DNA from: Herminiimonas sp.
GTDB taxonomy: Bacteria > Pseudomonadota > Gammaproteobacteria > Burkholderiales > Burkholderiaceae_D
Length of the DNA: 64,000 nucleotides
Assembly: GCA_028292265.1 (NCBI GenBank)
Contig: JAQGMR010000001.1
Coordinates: 62,001 to 126,000, forward strand
Reading direction: 5' to 3'
Below the pieces are notes generated by a model, which saw only the letters and a list, made by a program, of their open reading frames with translations, had not been told where the DNA came from and searched no databases. A program made the translations under genes and the position numbers. Below, one piece after another: positions 42,114 through 51,959 of the stretch. Numbering within the stretch: position 1 is the stretch's first letter; each line of letters opens with the position of its first letter.

Positions 42114-45014
42114 ATGCCTGAAGCGACAGATACGCCAAAGCAGGGCTCCGGGGAACGCCTCGAAGTCAAATGCACCACCTGCTACATGTGCGCATGTCGC
42201 TGCGGCGTGCGGGTCCATTTGCGCGACGGCGAAATCCGCTATATAGACGGCAACCCGGACCACCCACTCAACAAGGGCGTGATCTGCGCCAAGGGGGCGG
42301 CGGGCGCGATGAAGCAGTATTCGCCAGCGCGGTTGACCAAGCCGCTGTTGCGCAAGCCGGGCTCGGAACGCGGCGCCGCCGAGTTCGATGAGATCGAGTG
42401 GAGCCAAGCATTCGACATGCTCAGCGACCGGCTGGCACACATCCGCGCCACCGACCCGAAAAAATTCGCGCTCTTCACCGGCCGTGACCAGATGCAGGCC
42501 TTGACCGGCCTGTTTGCACGCCAGTTCGGCACACCCAATTACGCCGCACATGGCGGCTTCTGCTCGGTCAATATGGCGGCCGGCATGATCTACACCATCG
42601 GCGGCTCATTCTGGGAATTCGGCGGCCCGGATCTGGAGCGCGCCAAGCTGTTTATCATGCTTGGCACCGCGGAAGACCATCATTCCAATCCGATGAAAAT
42701 CGCGCTGTCGAAGTTCAAGCGCGGCGGCGGCAAGTTCATCTCTATTAATCCCATCCGGACCGGCTACTCCGCCATCGCGGATGAATGGGTGCCCATCAAG
42801 CCCGGCACCGACGGCGCACTGCTGCTTGCGCTGATCCATGAAATCATCGCGCTGGGCCTGTACGACCGTGAATTCCTGGTGCGTTACACCAACTCGGGCC
42901 AGTTGGTAAACCAGGATGCGAAAAGCGATGACTTCGGCCTCTTTGTCGAGGACACAGCCACTGAAGTTATCAATCCGATGTTCCCGCAAAATAAGCTGTG
43001 GTGGGACCGGCTGACCAACCTGCCAGTGCCCACGCATACAGAAGGGGCGGACCCTTACCTGCTCGGCAATTTCACTCTGGACGACGGCATGCGGGTTGCG
43101 CCCGCCTTCCAGTTGCTGAAGGACCGCGTCAAGCGCTACACGCCGGAATGGGCAGCGGGCGTGACTGGCATCTCCGCTGAGTGCATTCGTCGCCTCGCCA
43201 ATGAGATGGGCGTGATCGCACGCGACCAGAAAATTGAGCTGCAGATTCCCTGGACAGACAGTTGGGGCCGCGACCATGAAACTGTGACCGGCAACCCGGT
43301 CGCGTTTCATGCGATGCGCGGGCTTGCTGCGCATTCCAATGGGTTCCAGACCACGCGCGCCCTTGCTATTCTGATGTCGCTGCTGGGCACAATTGACCGA
43401 CCCGGCGGCTTCCGTCACAAGTCGCCTTTCCCGCGCGCGATTCCGCCGAGCGCCAAGTCGCCAAACAGTCCAGACGCCGTAAAGCCGAACACGCCTCTTG
43501 GCGGATTGCCACTAGGCTGGCCGGGCGATCCGAACGACCTGTTTGTCGACGCCGAAGGCAACCCGGTTCGCATCGACAAGGGCTTCTCGTGGGAGCACCC
43601 GCTCTCGGTGCACGGATTGATGCACAACGTGATTACGAATGCCTGGCGCGGCGATCCATACCCGATCGACACGCTGATGATCTTCATGGCCAACATGGCA
43701 TGGAACTCAAGCATGAATCCGGGCGAAGCACGGCGCATGTTGAATGACAAAAACGAGGATGGCGAATACAAGATTCCATTCCTCGTCGTGTGCGATGCCT
43801 TCCAGTCGGAAACCACCGCCTTTGCTGATTTAGTACTGCCAGATACCACCTATCTCGAACGGCACGATGTGATGTCGATGCTGGATCGACCGATATCGGA
43901 ATTCGATGGCCCAATGGATTCGGTGCGCGTTCCTGTGCTGCCGCCGACCGGCGACTGCAAACCGTTCCAGGAAGTGTTGATCGAGCTTGCGGGCCGCCTC
44001 AAGCTGCCTGCCTTCACCAAGCCAGACGGCGCTCGCAAGTTCCGCGATTACCCCGATTTCATCGTCAACTATGAAACCGAGCCGGGCTCCGGCATTGGCT
44101 TCCTGGCTGGATGGCGTGGACTGGGCGGCGAAAAGTCGATGCAGGGCGAGCCGAATCCCCGACAGTGGGAGATGTACGCGAAAAACAACTGCGTGTTCCA
44201 CCACAAGCTGCCGCCGTCTTACAGCTACATGCGCAACTGGAACAAGGGTTACATGGAGTGGGCGCAGCGCATGCGCATTCGCCGCTTTGCCGACCCGATC
44301 CTGATCCACATCTATTCCGACGTGATGCAAAAGTTTCGCCTCGCGGCTCAGGGCAAGCGGCCCGGCAAGCAACCACCGGAACGGCTGCGCGCGCGCATTG
44401 AAACCTACTTTGATCCGCTACCTTTTTACTTCGAGCCACTTGAAGCGCAGCACGCCGACACCGCTAAATATCCGCTCAATGCGGTGACCCAGAGGCCGAT
44501 GGCGATGTACCACTCCTGGGATTCGCAAAACGCCTGGCTGCGGCAGATCCATACGCACAACTACCTTTACCTCAATCCACTGCTTGCGCGTGCTCACGGC
44601 ATCGAGGATGGCGGCTGGATTTGGGTTGAATCGATGTGGGGCGAGGTGCGTTGCATGTGCCGCTTCAGCGAGGCGGTTGAGCCCGGCACGGTATGGACAT
44701 GGAACGCAATTGGCAAGGCCAGCGGCGCATGGCGCCTGGAACCGGCGGCCAATGAATCGCAGCAGGGCTTTTTGCTTAACCACCTCATATCCGAAGAATT
44801 GCCGGCGGCTGCCGATGGCAGGCGCCTGTCCAATTCCGATCCGGTGACGGGGCAGGCCGGTTGGTACGACGTACGCGTCCGCATCTACAAGGCCGAAGCC
44901 GACGAGCCGAAGCAGACCTGGCCGCAGTTCGCGGCCATGCCGTCGGTGCCCGGTACTACGAAAATCAAACGCATATGGCTGGCGTACCGCGCCGGCCGGG
45001 GAGACGCGACATGA
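42114..45014 (+). CDS. soeA: Molybdopterin oxidoreductase, probable cytoplasmic sulfite dehydrogenase catalytic subunit
   Basis: The 966-residue DMSO-reductase-family enzyme has an N-terminal [4Fe-4S] Cys cluster (Cys20, 23, 26, 28, 30 and Cys58 in GVICAKG), followed by the large Mo-bis-MGD domains and a C-terminal MopB dinucleotide-binding region. There is no Tat signal, so it is cytoplasmic, as in SoeA and unlike DmsA, PsrA or TtrA. The SoeA-B-C gene set and the length match SoeABC, which oxidises sulfite to sulfate and reduces quinone. Its stop overlaps soeB (ATGA, 45011-45014). Sulfonate genes upstream provide the sulfite source. Confidence 0.8.
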   Translation: MPEATDTPKQGSGERLEVKCTTCYMCACRCGVRVHLRDGEIRYIDGNPDHPLNKGVICAKGAAGAMKQYSPARLTKPLLRKPGSERGAAEFDEIEWSQAFDMLSDRLAHIRATDPKKFALFTGRDQMQALTGLFARQFGTPNYAAHGGFCSVNMAAGMIYTIGGSFWEFGGPDLERAKLFIMLGTAEDHHSNPMKIALSKFKRGGGKFISINPIRTGYSAIADEWVPIKPGTDGALLLALIHEIIALGLYDREFLVRYTNSGQLVNQDAKSDDFGLFVEDTATEVINPMFPQNKLWWDRLTNLPVPTHTEGADPYLLGNFTLDDGMRVAPAFQLLKDRVKRYTPEWAAGVTGISAECIRRLANEMGVIARDQKIELQIPWTDSWGRDHETVTGNPVAFHAMRGLAAHSNGFQTTRALAILMSLLGTIDRPGGFRHKSPFPRAIPPSAKSPNSPDAVKPNTPLGGLPLGWPGDPNDLFVDAEGNPVRIDKGFSWEHPLSVHGLMHNVITNAWRGDPYPIDTLMIFMANMAWNSSMNPGEARRMLNDKNEDGEYKIPFLVVCDAFQSETTAFADLVLPDTTYLERHDVMSMLDRPISEFDGPMDSVRVPVLPPTGDCKPFQEVLIELAGRLKLPAFTKPDGARKFRDYPDFIVNYETEPGSGIGFLAGWRGLGGEKSMQGEPNPRQWEMYAKNNCVFHHKLPPSYSYMRNWNKGYMEWAQRMRIRRFADPILIHIYSDVMQKFRLAAQGKRPGKQPPERLRARIETYFDPLPFYFEPLEAQHADTAKYPLNAVTQRPMAMYHSWDSQNAWLRQIHTHNYLYLNPLLARAHGIEDGGWIWVESMWGEVRCMCRFSEAVEPGTVWTWNAIGKASGAWRLEPAANESQQGFLLNHLISEELPAAADGRRLSNSDPVTGQAGWYDVRVRIYKAEADEPKQTWPQFAAMPSVPGTTKIKRIWLAYRAGRGDAT

Positions 45015-45742
45015 CGCAGATGGCGCTCGTGATCGACTTGAATGTCTGCGTGGGATGCCATGCCTGCGTGACCAGCTGCAAGTCCTGGAACACCTCCGGC
45101 GAGGCCGGCACGCTTTCGGACCAGCAGCCTTATGGCAAAGACCCGAGCGGCACCTTTTTTAACCGCGTGCAGACCTTTGAAGTCGGCGAGTTTCCCGCTA
45201 CCGAAACCGTGCACTTCCCGAAATCCTGCCTGCACTGTGAAGAGCCGCCGTGCGTGCCGGTTTGCCCGACCGGAGCAAGTTACAAGCGCAAGTCGGACGG
45301 CATTGTGCTGGTCGATTACGACAAGTGCATCGGCTGCAATTACTGTGCGTGGGCCTGCCCTTATGGCGCACGTGAACTTGACGAGCAGCGCCAGGAGATG
45401 AGCAAGTGCACGCTTTGCGCGGACCGCATCGAAAACCAGTCGCTGCCAGAGGCCGACCGGCAGCCCGCTTGCGTCCAGGCCTGCCCGACCAGTGCGCGTT
45501 TGTTTGGCGACATCCACGATCCGCAATCGACCGTGTCGGTGGCGATTCGAGAGCAGGGCGGCTATCAGTTGATGCCGGAATGGGGCACCAAGCCGTCCAA
45601 CCATTATCTTCCCCGCCGCAAGGTGGAGATCAAGCTGCACGAAGACCAGCTGGCGCGCGTCGACAACCCGATCAAGATCGATCGCAAGCTGCCGCAACCG
45701 GGCATGAACGAGCCGTCGCTGGACGACGTGGCGTCGTGGTAG
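45011..45742 (+). CDS. soeB: Four-cluster ferredoxin-type electron-transfer subunit
   Basis: The 243-residue protein carries four Cys-rich motifs, CVGCHACVTSCK, CLHCEEPPCVPVCPTGA, CIGCNYCAWACPYGA and CTLCADR...CVQACPTSAR, for four cubane clusters, as in DmsB/NrfC/SoeB. It transfers electrons between SoeA and the membrane subunit. The ATG at 45011 is used because it overlaps the soeA stop; the longer frame from 44861 lies inside soeA. Confidence 0.85.
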   Translation: MTQMALVIDLNVCVGCHACVTSCKSWNTSGEAGTLSDQQPYGKDPSGTFFNRVQTFEVGEFPATETVHFPKSCLHCEEPPCVPVCPTGASYKRKSDGIVLVDYDKCIGCNYCAWACPYGARELDEQRQEMSKCTLCADRIENQSLPEADRQPACVQACPTSARLFGDIHDPQSTVSVAIREQGGYQLMPEWGTKPSNHYLPRRKVEIKLHEDQLARVDNPIKIDRKLPQPGMNEPSLDDVASW

Positions 45743-45921
45743 GTGCACATGCAGCAACGGCAACTCGAGGCCCGCCGATAGCACAACGTCAGCACCTCAT
45801 GTTGTCAGCCGCTTGCTCATGGGCGCTTGTGCGATCCCTCCGTCCGGGCCCTCAAGCGCCTGTAACCGAGGCACCGTGTGATCGACTCCGTACCGCTCTT
45901 GATTGAACAGGACTGCCACCA

Positions 45922-46890
45922 ATGAATCCCGCTTTTTCCGTCGTCTTCCTGACCACCCTTATTGGTGCCGGCCAGGGCCTGTTCCTGGCGCTCTACTCGA
46001 GTGAGGTGCTTGCCGCACTCGGCCTCGTTGCGGCGCCTGACGGACGTGGCTTCTTTGCGCTCGGCAGCTTCCTGTCACTTGTGTTTCTTGTCGCGGGACT
46101 GGCAGCCTCGTTCTTTCACCTCGGGCATCCCGAACGCGCATGGCGCGCCGCCGCCATGTGGCGCACCTCCTGGCTTTCACGTGAATGTATTGCGCTGCCC
46201 ACCTTCATGCTCACAGTGCTGGTGTACGGCGTGCTGCATTTTCTGGGCTGGCATGGCACCGGGACCGACAGCCTGCGCACCGCTACTGCGGTGGCAGGCG
46301 GATTGGGCGTCGTAATTTGCCTGACGCTTTTTATCTGCACCGGCATGATTTACGTGTGCATCAAGTTCCTGCAGGAATGGGCCACGCCACTGACAGTCGT
46401 GAATTACATTTTGCTCGGCTGCGCTTCCGGCTTCACGCTGGCCGCGGCTTTTGCCTTCATCACCGCGCCCGCACTGGCGCCGATTTTTGGCGCAACCGCC
46501 ATTGTGCTGGCCGTCGTGGGCTTGCTCTGTCGGGCCGCTTCGCTCATTCGCAATGCGCGGCTAAAACCGACCTCGACGCTTCAGACCGCGACCGGCATTC
46601 GTCATCCACGCATCGTGCAGAAGGCGCAGGGTGCGATGGGCGGATCCTTCAATACGCGCCACTACTTCCATCACAAAAGCGTTCAATTCATCCGCTCGGT
46701 GAAGTGGGTTTTTCTGGTGTTGGCATTTCCGGTGCCGGTGCTGCTGCTTTGCCTTGGCCTTTTACTGGCTTCCCTGCCCTTGCTGGTTCTGGCATTTGTG
46801 CTTCAATATATCGGCTTGATCGCCGAGCGGTGGTTCTTTTTCGCGCAGGCGAATCATCCGCAGAATTTGTACTACCAGCAGATTTCGTAG
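45922..46890 (+). CDS. soeC: DmsC/SoeC-like membrane anchor
   Basis: The 322-residue protein has about eight hydrophobic helices and DmsC-family features: SFFHLGHPERAWRAAAMWRT near residue 55 and FNTRHYFHHKS in a cytoplasmic loop. It anchors the SoeAB pair and passes electrons to quinone. A gap of 179 bases with no gene separates it from soeB. Confidence 0.85.
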   Translation: MNPAFSVVFLTTLIGAGQGLFLALYSSEVLAALGLVAAPDGRGFFALGSFLSLVFLVAGLAASFFHLGHPERAWRAAAMWRTSWLSRECIALPTFMLTVLVYGVLHFLGWHGTGTDSLRTATAVAGGLGVVICLTLFICTGMIYVCIKFLQEWATPLTVVNYILLGCASGFTLAAAFAFITAPALAPIFGATAIVLAVVGLLCRAASLIRNARLKPTSTLQTATGIRHPRIVQKAQGAMGGSFNTRHYFHHKSVQFIRSVKWVFLVLAFPVPVLLLCLGLLLASLPLLVLAFVLQYIGLIAERWFFFAQANHPQNLYYQQIS

Positions 46891-46923
46891 GCTTGCTGAA
46901 TTCGGCTGGCAACATGGCTGGAA

Positions 46924-48702
46924 TTGCACTTGCAACCCGACGGAAAACTGGTTGCTCAGCCGCGCAGCAATGGTTTTGATATTGAGAGCCACACCATAGA
47001 CATCAAGCGGCTGTTTCCCTTCCTGCGCTGGCAGCGCCCAAGTGCCCTCTCGCTTCGACGAGACGCCTGGGCCGGCACCAGTGTCGGGCTGGTGCTCATC
47101 CCCCAGGCTCTGGCCTATGCGACCCTGGCCGGCATGCCGCCGGCAACGGGCCTGTATGCGGCAATGCTGCCAAGCGTGATCGGCCTGCTGTGGGGTTCCT
47201 CGGTTCTGCTGGCGGTCGGCCCGGTGGCGTTGACCAGCATTTTGGTGTTCGGCTCACTTTCCAGCATGGCGACGCCGGGCAGTGATCAATGGGTCGCCCT
47301 GGCGATTTGGCTGGCGCTGTATTCCGGCGCAATACAATTCCTGCTTGGCGCGTTCCAGTTGGGAAAAATCTCGCATCTGGTGTCGCAACCCGTGATCGTC
47401 GGCTTTATCAACGCGGCCTCGGTCATCATCATCCTGTCGCAGGTACCGGGGCTGCTTGGCCTGTCCTTTTATCCCTCCAATATCTTCAGCGCCAGCGGGC
47501 CGCCGTTTGGCGCGACACCCGCGTGGGTGCTGACCACCGCGTTCGGAGGCATGTCGTTGGCCTTGCTGATTGCACTGCGTCGCTTTGTTCCCCGCGCGCC
47601 CGGCATGCTTATCGTCACCATCCTTGGCATCGCCTGCAGTTGGGCACTTGGCTATGCGGGCCGCGGGGGCGCGGTGGTGGGCAAGCTGCCCCAAGGCCTG
47701 CCGGCGTTGTCGCTGCCTCCGGCCATACCGCTCTCGAGTCATGAGGACCTGTGGCTGGCAGCGCTCATCCTGGCCCTGATCAGCTTTACCGAAGCAATGT
47801 CGAGTTGTCGCATCTTGTCGCGTAAAACCAATGAACGGTGGGACGAAAACCAGGAGCTGATTGGCCAAGGTTTGGCGAAGGTCGCGAGCGGCTTGTCCGG
47901 CGCGTTTCCCGTTAGTGGATCGTTCTCGCGATCGGCACTCAACATCTATGCCGGGGCCACCAGCGCGTGGTCTTCACTGTTCGCCGCTGCCTGCGTCCTG
48001 TTGAGCCTGCTGTTCCTGACCGATTTCATCAGTTACCTGCCGTACTCGGTACTGGCGGCGATGATCATAGTGCCGGTTTCCAACCTGCTGGACTTTGGCG
48101 CCTTTCGCCGGCTGTTCCGCATTTCACGCGACGACGGCGTGGTGGCGCTGGTGACCTTTATCGTGACGCTGTCCTTTTCCCCGCGCCTGCACTTCGGTGT
48201 CTTCGCTGGCGTCGGTCTGACCATGGTGTCATTCCTGTATCGCCGCACGCATCCGCGTATCGTTGAAGTCGGACAGCACGAGGATGGCACCCTGCGCGAC
48301 CGCAGCCGCTTCAACCTGCCACCGCTGGCGCCCGGCGTGCTCGCAGTGCGCATGGATTCCGCGCTTAATTTTTTAACGTCCGCAACGCTGGAGCGATTCA
48401 TCAACGAGCGACGCGCGGCAGACGGCGCCATATCGCGCGTTCTGATTTGCGCCAGCGGCATCAACGACCTCGATGCGACCGGCGTGGAGGCCCTGCAGTC
48501 CCTGCTTAGATCGCTGCAGGCCGAAGGCGTTGATCTCTACTTCACCGCTGTAAAGAAGCAGGTTTGGGATGTGATGGAACGTGCCGGCATCGTGGCCGAC
48601 GTTGGCGCGGCACGCTTGTTTGCGACGGACCGGGAAGCGATTGCGACACTCGCGTCGATGCCAGTCTCGCCGCTTGCCTTTGCCGAGCCGCCATTTTCCT
48701 GA
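46924..48702 (+). CDS. SulP-family anion transporter with STAS domain
   Basis: The 592-residue protein has about 12 helices (about 55-430), including the SulP signature LVLIPQALAYATLAGMPPATGLYAA, and a C-terminal STAS domain (about 465-580; ALNFLTSATLERFI, DLDATGVEALQSLL). SulP proteins move sulfate, bicarbonate or other anions. Position 33 bases after soeC suggests sulfate movement linked to sulfite oxidation, though direction is not readable from sequence. The only plausible upstream start is a TTG at 46924, so the exact N-terminus is uncertain. Confidence 0.85.
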   Translation: MHLQPDGKLVAQPRSNGFDIESHTIDIKRLFPFLRWQRPSALSLRRDAWAGTSVGLVLIPQALAYATLAGMPPATGLYAAMLPSVIGLLWGSSVLLAVGPVALTSILVFGSLSSMATPGSDQWVALAIWLALYSGAIQFLLGAFQLGKISHLVSQPVIVGFINAASVIIILSQVPGLLGLSFYPSNIFSASGPPFGATPAWVLTTAFGGMSLALLIALRRFVPRAPGMLIVTILGIACSWALGYAGRGGAVVGKLPQGLPALSLPPAIPLSSHEDLWLAALILALISFTEAMSSCRILSRKTNERWDENQELIGQGLAKVASGLSGAFPVSGSFSRSALNIYAGATSAWSSLFAAACVLLSLLFLTDFISYLPYSVLAAMIIVPVSNLLDFGAFRRLFRISRDDGVVALVTFIVTLSFSPRLHFGVFAGVGLTMVSFLYRRTHPRIVEVGQHEDGTLRDRSRFNLPPLAPGVLAVRMDSALNFLTSATLERFINERRAADGAISRVLICASGINDLDATGVEALQSLLRSLQAEGVDLYFTAVKKQVWDVMERAGIVADVGAARLFATDREAIATLASMPVSPLAFAEPPFS

Positions 48703-48846
48703 GGTATTGCCCTCTGGCGAGTTGCCGCCTGTGGCTGCCTTCTGTGGTCGCCACTTGATGTGCCGCAATCGAATCGTCCAGGCGGCTACCTACACTCGAC
48801 GCATCATCCGCGTATGCGGGTTCCCTGATCAAGCAGAAGGAAAACA

Positions 48847-49572
48847 ATGAATGCAGCCGATGTAATGACAAGACGGATACTGAGCGTGGGACCAGACGCC
48901 ACCTTGAGCGAAGCCGTGGACTTGATGTTGAAGAACGGCATCAGCGGATTGCCGGTGGTGGACGGCAGCGGCGCCCTGGTAGGCATGCTGACGGAGGGTG
49001 ACCTTTTGCGCCGGGTCGAAACCGGCACGGAGCGCAAGCGTGCTCGCTGGCTCGAGTTCCTGCTGGGGCCGGGAAAGATGGCCGAGGAATACGTCCATGC
49101 GCACGGTCGCAAGGTGCATGAGGTCATGACCACCCAAGTCAGGACCGTGGGCCCTGCAACGCCGCTAGAGGACGTCGTCGCGCTGATGGAGAAACACCGC
49201 ATCAAGCGCGTACCCGTGATTGTGCACGGTCGACTGTTTGGCATAGTCAGCCGCGCCAACCTGATGCAGGCATTGATGGCGGTTTCCAGCACCATTCCAC
49301 CAACCAGCACATCGGATGAAGAAATCCGGGCAAGGATTTGGGCTGAGCTGGAAAGAACGGAATGGGCGCCGGTCGGGCTGATCAACGTCATCGTCCGTGA
49401 CGGCATAGTCCATCTGCACGGCACCATCACCGACGGGCGAGAACGGGCTGCCTTGTGCGCCGCAGCGGAGAATGTTGCGGGGGTGAAGGCAGTGCAGGAC
49501 CACATGGTGTGGTGCGATTACACGACCGGGACGGTGATTGAGATGCCGGAGGACGACGTTAAGCGCACTTAG
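48847..49572 (+). CDS. CBS-pair plus BON domain protein
   Basis: The 241-residue protein has two CBS motifs (about 1-60, DVMTRRILSVGPDATLSEAV; and about 90-145, EVMTTQVRTVGPATPLEDVV) and a C-terminal BON domain (about 155-225; VIVRDGIVHLHGTITDGRER). CBS pairs bind adenine nucleotides; BON domains occur in stress and envelope proteins. It follows the SulP gene and may respond to energy state, but no direct link is visible. Confidence 0.88.
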   Translation: MNAADVMTRRILSVGPDATLSEAVDLMLKNGISGLPVVDGSGALVGMLTEGDLLRRVETGTERKRARWLEFLLGPGKMAEEYVHAHGRKVHEVMTTQVRTVGPATPLEDVVALMEKHRIKRVPVIVHGRLFGIVSRANLMQALMAVSSTIPPTSTSDEEIRARIWAELERTEWAPVGLINVIVRDGIVHLHGTITDGRERAALCAAAENVAGVKAVQDHMVWCDYTTGTVIEMPEDDVKRT

Positions 49573-49611
49573 TCAACGCGCGCCGCGCCAAATGCAGCCC
49601 TGGCCGGCGCG

Positions 49612-50144
49612 TTACTTGTTCCTGGGCGTCATGCGGGCCGACTCGGCATGCAGGACTTTCTGTACCGCCTCCTGCAATCCTGTGTCGTCAAGCAGGTCGG
49701 CAGCCAGCGCGTCGGCCCTTCGCCGTTTCGCGTCGAACTCCTCATATCTCTCATGCGCTATTTTCGTGGCTGAGCTTGCCGTTACCTTTCAATAGCGGTC
49801 GCTCATTGACGGAATTGGGTGCCGCGGGCGGAGCGTACGCGGTAGCCGACGGCGAGGATGAGGTCGAGGTTATAGAGCTGAACCAAGCGTCGGACGTGAC
49901 GCTTGCCCTCGGCTTGAACTGTCAAGTATTCCTTGACAGTTGCTCCGGCGGCAAGCTCCCCTTCGCCGAAGACGTTCTTCAGGTGCAGACTTACATTTTG
50001 CTTCGTCGTCTGGAACAATTCCGCCAACTCAAGCTGGGTCAGCCACACAGAGCCCCCCTCAGCACGCAAGAAAAAACGCGCTGCGCCATCGTCGGTGGCA
50101 TAGAGCACCAGTTCCCCGCGATCCTGCGATGCTGCGTCAGTCAT
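49612..50144 (-). pseudogene. RhuM-family gene, broken
   Basis: From the ATG at 50144 the frame encodes the conserved RhuM N-terminus (VWLTQLELAELFQTTKQNVSLHLKN, YNLDLILAVGYRVRSARGTQFRQ) and then hits TGA at 49803-49805, exactly where intact relatives read Trp (RQWAT). After a missing middle section, a second frame down to TAA at 49612 encodes KIAHERYEEFDAKRR, resembling the RhuM C-terminus. The gene therefore has a nonsense change plus an internal deletion with a frame change. RhuM proteins are accessory, often island-borne, of unclear function. Confidence 0.7.
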
Positions 50145-50225
50145 GAGCCCGCTCCCTTTGAAGGCTGCTGTTCCGGGTGTAGTGCGTTGAACCGGCGCGC
50201 GCACCACCGACCGATTCGCCACACG

Positions 50226-51959
50226 CTACGATCCGACTTCAACATCCGGCGCAAACAGCTTGTCATATGCCGCCAGCAAGGTCTGATGCATGGCGCTTCC
50301 CTCGAAGTCCGGTCCGAGCGTCTCCAGCCCGAAGAAGCGTTCACTACGGTCCAGTAACGCTGTGGCCTGGCGCACGGTCTCTTCTCCGTACAGCAGGACC
50401 AGCGCACGACGATAGTCTCCAACGCTCTCCACCTTGATCATGCTTTCAATACAGCGGTAGACAAGGCGGCGGGCGGGAGCCATGTCCTTGAAGTGATGGA
50501 TCCAGTCGCAACCTTCCAGAATGGCTTCTTCGTCCCCGACCGCGAGTGCCAGCAGCGTCTTCAATTCGCCCACCCGCAACTGCTTCCACGGGGTGCCGAC
50601 AGGTATGGCCAAACCCAGGATTTCCCATAGCGGGCGCTCGTCGTTGAGGTTCATCGTCTGCAAGTCGGCAAGCAGCTGCGTCGCTTCCTCTTCGCTGAGG
50701 TCGGCCAGTCGCACTAGTGCCGGTCGAATCGCATTGCCGACACTGTTGTTCTCCCACTCGAGGTCCTCCACGGGATAAATCTCCGAGATGCCCGGCACCA
50801 GGATCCGGCAGCTGTAGGCGCCTTGCTCGGTAAAGTCGGCGATATAAATGTCCTTGCCTTCACCATGAATGCAGTCCACCAGCCACGCATAGTCTTCCTC
50901 GGTGGTGGTGCTGAAGTTCCAGTCGGCGAACGGGAAGTCTGGCTTGTCACTCATGAAGTTCCAGCTAATGACACCGCTTGAGTCGACGAAGTGGATTTCC
51001 AGATTCGCGACGGCGCTGATTTCATGCATGTCGAAGCCGGGCTCCGGGAACCCTTCCAGCGAATCGAGCGCGCGGCCTTGCAGCAATTCCGTCATGGCGC
51101 GCTCGAGCGCAATTTCGAAGCGGGGGTGTGCGCCATAGCTCGAGAACACGCCCTGGTCCTTCGGATGAATCAGCGTTACGTTCATGACCGGGTAGCGGCC
51201 GCCGAGCGAGGCGTCCTTGACCAGGATGCCAAAGCCGGCGCGGCGAAGGCCACTGATACCGGCCTGAATGTTGGGGAAGCGGGCTATGACTTCATCGGGA
51301 ACTTCAGGCAGGCACAAGCCTTCACTGATCACGCGGTACTTGATGTGCCGCTCGAAAATTTCCGAGAGCGCCTGGGTGCGTGCCTCCTTCATCGTGTTAC
51401 CGGCAGCCATGCCGTTGCTGACATAGAGATTGCCGATGATGTTCACCGGTATCCACGTTTGCGCGCCATCGCGTAGCCGCACATAGGGCAGGGTACAAAT
51501 GCCGCGTTCGACATTGCCGGAGTTGAGGTCCACCAGCACGCTGCCATCGATTTCACCATCCGGGTTGTAGAAGGCGTGCAGTTCCGGATTGAGCATCTCG
51601 GCCGGCCATTTTCCATCTTCGGTCGGCGCAAACCAGCGCTCCTGCGGGTAGTGAACGAACTTTTTGTTGGCGCGGGTTTCGCCGAGATGGAAATGGGTCC
51701 AGAAGTAATGCGTACCCAGTCGCTCGAAGAATTCGCCATAGGCGCTTGCGCGCGCCGCGAGTTCGGTTGCTCCCTTGCCGTTGGAGAACAGCATCGGGCA
51801 GTCGTTGTCCTTCATGTGGGTGGACCAGATGGCATCCACTTCATGCAGCAGCGACGATTCGTTCAAGCGAAAGCCGCGTTCAGCGAGCTTTCTTTGCATG
51901 GTGGTGATCGTCGATTCTAGGGAAGCGTCTTTGCCTGGGATGAAGCTTTCGGTTGTCAT
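50226..51959 (-). CDS. ycaO: YcaO-type ribosomal protein S12 methylthiotransferase accessory protein
   Basis: The 577-residue protein is close in length to E. coli YcaO (586) and has the YcaO-domain signatures ASAYGEFFERLGTHYFWTHF, ARTQALSEIFERHIKY and AHPRFEIALERAMTELLQGR, which form the ATP-binding site. The C-terminal TPR-like extension (about 430-577) also fits the housekeeping form. YcaO supports RimO in methylthiolation of S12 Asp. No peptide precursor or maturase is nearby, so it is not a RiPP locus. The ATG at 51959 is preferred over 52070. Confidence 0.88.
   Translation of the reverse strand: MTTESFIPGKDASLESTITTMQRKLAERGFRLNESSLLHEVDAIWSTHMKDNDCPMLFSNGKGATELAARASAYGEFFERLGTHYFWTHFHLGETRANKKFVHYPQERWFAPTEDGKWPAEMLNPELHAFYNPDGEIDGSVLVDLNSGNVERGICTLPYVRLRDGAQTWIPVNIIGNLYVSNGMAAGNTMKEARTQALSEIFERHIKYRVISEGLCLPEVPDEVIARFPNIQAGISGLRRAGFGILVKDASLGGRYPVMNVTLIHPKDQGVFSSYGAHPRFEIALERAMTELLQGRALDSLEGFPEPGFDMHEISAVANLEIHFVDSSGVISWNFMSDKPDFPFADWNFSTTTEEDYAWLVDCIHGEGKDIYIADFTEQGAYSCRILVPGISEIYPVEDLEWENNSVGNAIRPALVRLADLSEEEATQLLADLQTMNLNDERPLWEILGLAIPVGTPWKQLRVGELKTLLALAVGDEEAILEGCDWIHHFKDMAPARRLVYRCIESMIKVESVGDYRRALVLLYGEETVRQATALLDRSERFFGLETLGPDFEGSAMHQTLLAAYDKLFAPDVEVGS

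Noticed and set aside
42114..46890. DMSO, tetrathionate or polysulfide reductase
   Set aside because: The catalytic subunit lacks a Tat signal and the genes adjoin sulfonate/sulfite genes; SoeABC fits better, although only phylogeny can exclude the others.
49776..50357. Forward frame across the RhuM remnant
   Set aside because: The reverse strand carries recognisable RhuM motifs; the forward frame has none.
50226..51959. YcaO as part of an azoline RiPP cluster
   Set aside because: The length and C-terminal extension match housekeeping YcaO, and no precursor peptide, dehydrogenase or exporter is adjacent.
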